From Balanoglossus misakiensis (lineage: Eukaryota > Hemichordata), in contig CM082598.2 in NCBI GenBank assembly GCA_040954595.2, positions 8,804,001 through 8,868,000 on the forward strand: 64,000 nt of DNA. Direction: 5' to 3'. The position numbers and the translations under genes were made by a program. This document shows positions 57,511-64,000 of this stretch, one piece after another. The notes beneath the pieces were generated by a model. It made no database searches. It was given only the letters and a program-made list of their open reading frames with translations, and was not told the DNA's origin. Position 1 is the first letter of the stretch; every line of letters begins with the position of its first letter.

Positions 57511-60500
57511 CTGTCAATGTGATAAAATTAAAGTATGACATTGGAGATTTGTACCTAAATTGTGATGAATTGTCATTTCTCAGGGAAACAAAAATTTAGA
57601 TTCTGGCTAATTATTAAATAAACATCATAACTGCTACCATATTAAACTGTTTGTTCAGATTGCGATTTCTATTTTTAGCTTGGATATGGATGTACAAACT
57701 CTGATCAATGCTATAGTCACATTTAAAACTTGTAGCTTTGGAAACATGGCTGTGTGGTTTCGTGCATGACCTGGTGGCAAGATGGTGTTGTCAGAAGTGT
57801 GGGTCCCATGAGTGAAAGTAGAAATTTTTTGATGCTACAGCTAACATCTAACTATACCAGTACCGGTAGTTAAAGTATCATCTTATTTTGATATATACAT
57901 TTAATCCTTACTGCTGCCTGGTTGTGTTGTACTTTGATCAGCATAATGTCAGTCCAAATGCTACTAATTTTAATTAAATTGATACAGTATAGTGGTGTGT
58001 TACACCTGAATCTAAACCATTTCTAATCAATGGGAGCATCGTGTCCTTGATACTTTAAAAAAAATTATAATATTTTGAACAATGGAAATGCCACAATACA
58101 TCTTAGGTTCATTGGTTTCTGTGTTGGTTTTGGTCTCGGTGGATAATTCTCAAGTACTTCTCCCATTTTCGGTTGTGATTATGTATTTTGTTTTTTTCTG
58201 TGGGTGATATAAAACTCAATATTTTGTACAGAAAATACAAATCATTTCAAATTTACAAATTCAAGGATTGCCTATTTACATTGAGTTGACAAATATAGAT
58301 GAACCTCTTGCCAACGAGGAGAAGGAAATTCATTATATTATGGAATTTGTGTGTTTACTTAACTTCTATTACATTGCAATAACTGAACATTTAGTGTCAT
58401 AAGATTATTGTAGAATATCACTGATAGTAAGGAAAAAATAATTTGCCACCTCTTCTGGAAGTTTCCCAATTTTTCCCCTTCCCTCTAATGTACCTGTGCC
58501 TTTATTATTCCCATAATTTTTAGAGATTTGTACATCACTAGCTTTATTGCAGTATTTTGTGTAATTTAAAAATTAGTGATTTGGAAGGTTATGGTTATCG
58601 GTTATAGAGTGCTCCCATTGCTGGATTAAAGTATTTGATTCCATTTCATTTTGGAATTATGTAAAATAAATGTTTGAATACAAGCACAAATTTGGTCTAA
58701 TGGGGGCAGGCATATGGACTTTAAATGGAAAATATGGCAAGAGTGACCCTGTGAAGTGATCATGCTTATCATACACAAAATCATTACGAGTGTATAGAAG
58801 ATTATCATCTACATCCATGTACATGTACATGTAGATGTTACCAAGTATAGTTTTGATTAAACTTGTGGATTACCAACTAATTAATCTCAAACTTTGTTTT
58901 CCAGCACTTGACAAACACATCTCTAGAATGGCAAGAATAAACACATTTTAAGAAGGAAAAATTCAAGATATTTGATGGCAGTAAATATTTTTTAAACATG
59001 TGGAAAAAATGTGGACACTAAATGCATAATTGACATAATATGCTCAAACTATAGCAATGGTCTCAAATCTGACAGGCACAAAACCCCGCCATATTCATGG
59101 TACAAGTAGGAAATTATGTGCAATGTGGGTTTACAATTCTTACCATTGGACTATTGTAAACTACACTTAGCCTTAATAGGCCTCGAGGTTAAACAGCTAT
59201 CCAATAACCATGAGCTTTGGATCATTAAATAGCTGAGAAGACTAAACTTAAGTATGTCAATGGAGTCTTTTAGAAACTAGAAGGGTTCAAAATGAAGGTA
59301 CTGTTTAACCATTTCAAAAGCAGAAGCTACATGTTTTCCTTGAGCATTGTCCTGCCAGCTATTGCACATTATTTAATGGAGATGTCCCATAATCCATTCT
59401 GATTTGTGCCATCAAATTGAAGCCTTGCATATCTTCCATATGTATAAAAACTTATAGACTCTTCACATGAATTTATGTGGGGTAGATATTAAAAATAAAA
59501 CCAAATTAAATTGATATTTATTCCTGCCATGAGTGCTTTGTCGGCTAGCAAAATGTTCATTTTGTTCATGATACGAAAATAGTCATGTGTAGAAAACTAA
59601 TGATGGTTCAGCTGGCATTAAGCCAAGTTATAGTCTTGAAAACCAACTGAGCAATGCATGAATGATATTTGAAATGGCATCAATACCTCCCAGCGTCTTT
59701 CTGAGATGTTTTGGAGGAATTTGTGTAAATTTAGTTTAATATACAGCCCAACCGCATAGATATGATTAGGTTATTGCACTTTGGTCAGTAGTACAAGTTA
59801 AAGTATTGAGTGATATTTTATGATATAGGCAATGAACTACTGTGACAATCTTCATTTTTATAGGAAAACACAAAACATCTTTTTGGTACCAAATCTCATC
59901 AGATGCTATACATTTTAAATAGAATTACAATTTTCACTTGTGGGACAGAACTTGTCTTGAAACCCACCGACAACAGCCTCAAGCCATCAGGTGACGCAAA
60001 AAAAACAAGGCTATGCTGTCTGTATTCTTGAAAGACTAGTTTTGAACAATCTTTTCCCACCAAGTTCATTTTGTTGGAATCTCCTTTGCAACACAGTTCC
60101 TTCTACAGTCCAAATTTTTGAATTAGACCCTAAAAACAAGTATTCGGCACAATTTCTTTATCAGCAAGTATATCACCTTCCTCAGTTATTAATGGTTGAG
60201 GTGAAATATACAAAAATCATTTGCATTGATTAGATTCAGACATCCATTTACCAGACCAAAATTTAATGTGTAAACTTTTAAGTGAGCATTGCCTTCACAT
60301 TATGATTATTTTATATTAACATTTTTAGAATTATTGCAGTTTGGTCTTGTAATATTCTGAATATCTTATTTGATCAAACTTACTTGTACATGTATATGTG
60401 TACTGTAAATACTACTCAGTTTTCCAAGACCTTTGAATTGATTTTATAATTAAATTGGAAAATAAATGTGGGTCACCAATTCGTCACGAAAATGACCTTG

Positions 60501-61280
60501 AGAATTATTTGTGGTCATTGCAAAGAAGAAACTTTTAATTTAATTTACTTGAACAGGCTACATGGCACTCAATCTAAATTTGACAAACTTTCAGTTCACA
60601 TGGTATACAGAGTTCCATGTAACTACATGTAATTGACCAGAATTTCAAGATTTACCAAGTACATGGAGCTGAATTTAAAAAGCTTGGATCTAACTCAAAT
60701 TTACACCAGAAAAAAATAAGAAAACTGCTAAAAACTGTATACTACTTTTTTAGACTCTTGCTACAATGAGTTTGCAATTTTGTACCCAAAATGTAATTTA
60801 TCATTTGATCTGACTCAGATCTAATACATGTAATATGAATTGTGTTGAATTTTAGTGTGTAATTAGAAATTAAGTTATTTTATATATTTTTAAACAGTGC
60901 ATTTAGGGCTTTTATCAAGACATTATTTACATGTTAAATGGAAATGATGCATGTGTAAAGCTACGTACCTGTTGACAATAATTCCAAGTATAATATTCTA
61001 ATGGCATGAGCCCAGGATCTCAACCAAAGTTTATCAAATATTCTGAGTGACTACTGTTTTATAACTAGATATCTAACTCTAACCTTGTAAATATGTAGAA
61101 CTTAACGTTTTGGTTACAGAAAGTACTGTTCTAAATTGACACTTGGTTTGTTTGAGATATGTATGAAAATGTTCATGAAAATATTGAACTGGCTTAGTGT
61201 TAATACCTTGTTACCTGCAAGGATCGTTCGTTAAACTGGACATAGCAGTTCAAAAAGTACAAACAAGTAAATTGACTTAC
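57511..61280 (-). other. Putative 5' UTR intron of the transposase-like gene
   Basis: This 3.77-kb AT-rich stretch shows no gene or clear transposon. It starts on the minus strand with the donor GTAAGT at 61280-61275 and ends with the acceptor CACATTGACAG at 57511. Small palindromes such as TACATGTACATGTACATGTA at about 58816-58835 occur. The open frames at 58626-58808 and 59991-60233 have no recognisable product. Confidence 0.45.
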
Positions 61281-61535
61281 CTGAACAACTGTTTCTTGAA
61301 ATGTGTCTTTTCAGTTCAATCCACCTTTCTTGAGAGCTTGAGAAAAGGAATAGTTGAAGGCCAGAACAACTGTTTCTTGAAATGTGTCTTTTCAGTTCAA
61401 TCCACCTTTCTTGAGAGCTTGAGAAAAGGAATAGGTGAAGGCCAGAACAACTGTTTCTTGAAATGTGTCTTTTCAGTTCAATCCACCTGAGGTAACACGT
61501 TCTTGAGAGCTTGAGAGAAGGAGTAGTGGAAGGGG
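61272..61535 (+). repeat. 82-bp tandem repeat, three copies
   Basis: AACAACTGTTTCTTGAAATG recurs at 61283, 61365 and 61447 (82-bp period). The unit continues with TGTCTTTTCAGTTCAATCCA and CTTGAGAGCTTGAGAAAAGG. The last copy is interrupted by TGAGGTAACACG. The repeats produce open frames on both strands that are probably not translated. Confidence 0.92.
61281..61528 (-). other. Putative 5' UTR exon of the transposase-like gene
   Basis: On the minus strand a TATA box at 61559-61554 is followed by about 250 bases that end exactly at a consensus donor (GTTGTTCAG then GTAAGTC, exon end 61281). The exon consists mainly of 82-bp repeats; only the last copy carries the GT donor, since the others read TTCTGGCC at that point. 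The next good minus-strand acceptor in a coding context is one base before the start codon of the PHD segment at 57509. The assignment to that gene is an inference. Confidence 0.4.
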
Positions 61536-61553
61536 GGCAGCACATGGGCTGTT

Positions 61554-61559
61554 TTTATA
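61554..61559 (-). promoter_or_regulatory. TATA box
   Basis: The minus strand reads CTATAAAAAC, a good match to the TATA consensus, about 30 bases upstream of the expected transcription start near 61528 of the putative 5' UTR exon. Confidence 0.4.
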
Positions 61560-61560
61560 G

Positions 61561-62580
61561 TCCAAATTTGTACAATTTTATAACAAAGTTGAGCTCATGC
61601 ACCAATGAAAATCATTTTTAGATCAGGGATTGTGTTTCTCAGGAAAAAGTCAAATTTATTGGTACAGAAAATGAATAAATCAGTCAAATTATTGTATTTT
61701 CTTCAGACATGCAAATCTGTTGCTTGGATATCGGAAAAAGAGGGTTGTACTCTTCTGTCACATGACATCCTCCGCATGAATTATGAAAAATTCTGCCTCT
61801 TCGGCGGGAAAAAGTTGTTGGAGCAAAGACGCTCAAGAAAATGAAACTATGTTGCAGTCTTTTTCAAAACCAAACTTCCCTCCTGTTGAATGAGTATTGT
61901 TCATCATGTACAAGTTGTCATGTATAAGCAAACTGAGGAACTGGGAATTACCTGTGGCTAATATAAGATTGAAACAATGTAGTTTTGGAGAGAAAAAATC
62001 TTGAGTCTGTATGTATATTCTGCAGATGATGCCTCATGAATTTACAAAGCTTGCTGGGAAGGATGGCTTGGGAAGCATAAAATACTGTTACATTTTATAT
62101 TTCAAAATGAAGTTCCCGAGCCTTTCAGAAAGTTTTACCCATGAAACACAACCTTATTTTCATCAAAATTGTAACAGTAGTAGTACTGAAGCCAGTGCCA
62201 AGCCGATAGAAAAACATAGAATAGATGTGCCAAAACCATTTGTTTTTTTCATTTTATTGGGAAAGAAGAGAGAGAAAATACAACACTTTCATATTGATAA
62301 GACTCTTTGTGGTTCGTAGATCATAGCAAATTCCTAGATATTGGTATCAGACTTCATGCTGAATTATATTAGCTGCCAAACTGTTGACATTTGGCACACA
62401 GAAAAATAGTCACTTTACTACAATATGAAAGCCTCTCCTGATCACATTTGTGTTGTATATGTTCTTTACCATTTTGTCACTGAAATGACATTTTCATGTA
62501 ATGATTAATTACTCATATTCAAAGTATGGTGAGCCCTACAAGATTTAGCTTTTCTTTTATAGAATTGCCTGTATATTAGA
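61561..62580 (+). other. Gene-free stretch
   Basis: I see no recognisable gene. Open frames at 61605-61844 and 62011-62319 show no known domain and no clear exon borders. Confidence 0.4.
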
Positions 62581-62644
62581 CTATAGGGTACAGTCATTTG
62601 AGGGCGCTCTGTACGGAGCGCCCTCAAACGACTGTACCCTATAG
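62581..62644. repeat. 64-bp near-perfect hairpin
   Basis: Arms of 29 bases (CTATAGGGTACAGTC then TTTGAGGGCGCTC on the left, its reverse complement on the right) differ at one position (ATTTG against CAAACG) and enclose the loop TGTACG. It could be a small foldback element or the stem of a transcribed hairpin. Confidence 0.85.
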
Positions 62645-63326
62645 ACTGCCTGTGCATGGACAAATTAATAAACTGTTGTAATGTTGCAAAAGTTTTACCC
62701 TGTAGCTTAGCATGTAGGTTTTTGTTGCATTCTTGCAAATGTTGAGTGAAAACCATGGTTATCAAGGTTTCAAGTAAGTTTATTCAGTATGCTAGGCCTC
62801 TGGCCTGTGATACATCTCATGAGCAAAATAGTTACATATAGGCGCAAATGTGAGGGTCTTGTTCCATTGGCAGACTTCAAAAGAACATGAAACAGTATTT
62901 TGCAGTAAATAATAATAACAATAATAATAATAATAATAATAGTAATAAATCAGAGTGCTAAAACCATGGTTATAATTCTGAGTTTTCATGCATACAATAT
63001 CAATAACGGTGCTTACTGGTTATTGTTTTTTGCCTTTGATGTTTTATGTCAACTGAGGATTTTACCCAGGCATGGTTTCCCACATGGAATGTAGGGTTAG
63101 CATTTGCTCAATAGTTCAGTCATTCTGTGTGTTTTGGCAATAGCTTTCTTTGTAGTTTATTGTTTTGTCAAGAGATGTCAACCTTATACGTTTGCAAACA
63201 TTTTACTTATGAAAAAATAAAGTGTTCAAGAGCTACATGTATGTAGGATTCTGTACTGTCACCATCTTGATGTACATGTATACTACTACCTTGCTAACAC
63301 TAATTTTATTGCTATCTCCCATACAG
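62645..63326 (+). other. Gene-free stretch with AAT microsatellite
   Basis: An AAT run lies at 62907-62945. Otherwise no gene or element is recognisable. Confidence 0.45.
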
Positions 63327-63413
63327 GACAAGACATATAGCATGGAAATGGAAGTGTCTGCTGCAGAAGCCACGCTCATTATAATTGCTAATGAGCAAAC
63401 AACACCTAGTTAA
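63327..63413 (+). CDS. Possible terminal exon, plus strand
   Basis: The polypyrimidine tract and acceptor GCTATCTCCCATACAG are followed by 28 codons (DKTYSMEMEVSAAEATLIII, then ANEQTTPS) and a stop. The piece is short, unknown, and has no identified upstream exon, so chance is a serious alternative. Confidence 0.2.
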   Translation, partial: DKTYSMEMEVSAAEATLIIIANEQTTPS

Positions 63414-63816
63414 TCCGATGGATGACAACTGCAAAAAGGCCTTAGCTGTGGAATAAGCATATTGCTCCATACTCGATCGGCTGGTTACCCGTAGTGACAA
63501 AGACACTTATTTATGCAAGGACATGCCCAACAAAACATAAGAATATTCATGTGTCTCAAGCACTGCCAGGTACATGTCGTACGCTGTGCGAGCCGGCTGT
63601 CTCCCCTTGTCAAGTAAGACAAGGTAGGAGGTCAGGCAGGCGGTAGGAAGAGTTCACCAAAAGAGGGCGCATCGCGCAAGCAGGGCAGCCTGAGTGTATC
63701 TGTAAGAGAAATGTTAGAATCGTACCGGTAAGAGAAAGGCAGGAGAAGAAAAAAAGGCTGACCAACAACAAACTTTTTCAGTTTCTATTATATCCCTGAA
63801 TAAATCCCTGTGGTAT
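63414..63816 (+). other. Gene-free stretch
   Basis: It contains AAAAGAGGGCGCATCGCGCAAG near 63659, given here as AGGGCGCATCGCGC, a motif that may derive from a MITE end. Nothing else is recognised. Confidence 0.35.
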
Positions 63817-63970
63817 ACATATATTGACTGGCCATGCAGGCAACAGCATACGTCTCTCACCCCTCGGGACTGTGAATCACCCCCCAAAACAGTCTGTTTT
63901 GGGGGGTGACTCACAGTCCCGAGGGTTGAAAGACATATGCTGTTGCCCAAAAGGCCAGTCAATATGTGTT
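63817..63970. repeat. 154-bp imperfect palindrome
   Basis: The left arm runs from ACATATATTGACTGGCC through GGCAACAGCATACGTCTC and CCCTCGGGACTGTGA to CACCCCCCAAAACAG; the right arm has TTTTGGGGGGTG, CTCACAGTCCCGAGGG, AGACATATGCTGTTGCC and GGCCAGTCAATATGTGT. Each arm is about 74 bases with a handful of mismatches and a loop of about 4 bases. It resembles a foldback MITE. Confidence 0.85.
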
Positions 63971-64000
63971 TTGTAACACACCTCATCTGCAGCCATGCAT

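Overview
The window reads as nuclear DNA of an animal, probably a marine invertebrate. It is AT-rich outside the satellite. It holds spliced exons with GT-AG borders and decayed animal transposons of several classes (Ty3/Gypsy LTR, non-LTR, hAT, pogo/mariner-like, TTAA-type MITE, Mutator-like), many microsatellites, and no bacterial-style operons. I cannot name the species or phylum from the sequence alone.

Bases 1-20347 are one uninterrupted 44-bp satellite array, already running at the first base. It has diverged monomer types, shortened 32-bp monomers and large internal duplications (3,052 bp and 2,010 bp periods). It abuts a second array at about 20359-21763, with a 21-bp unit and roughly 66 copies. 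Because 21 is a multiple of three, that array stays open in three frames without being evidently coding.

Bases 21800-51300 are intergenic or intronic DNA packed with repeats. They hold a duplicated 0.7-kb segment, a 5'-truncated non-LTR retrotransposon, and a 238-bp tandem carrying nuclear-receptor-like DR1 motifs. A Gypsy remnant with both LTRs lies at 33143-36568 and contains a nested DNA transposon, which itself contains a 243-bp insertion with a 9-bp target duplication. A related copy at 41590-42080 preserves the empty site. A TTAA-flanked MITE, a split hAT transposase relic, a dispersed repeat family with a CATA tail and terminal hairpin, and several long palindromes complete this part. 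A CpG-richer stretch at 49218-49640 may be the first exon and promoter of a minus-strand gene.

The main gene is on the minus strand. Its coding region runs from 57509 to 52301, and a plausible TATA-driven 5' UTR exon lies at 61528-61281. Assembled by eye, it has an N-terminal PHD-type zinc finger, four 31-residue Ser/Pro-rich repeats, and a Mutator-like DDE transposase core (D, D, CxxH and E visible). A basic linker follows, then a C-terminal cysteine-protease-like module resembling ubiquitin/SUMO-specific peptidases, split over four exons with matching intron phases. Three single-base frame breaks interrupt the large 5' part, whereas all 3' splice sites are intact. It is either a recently decayed autonomous transposon, a domesticated gene, or an intact gene with sequencing indels. 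The combination of domains and the nearby Mutator-like insertions make it the most interesting system here.
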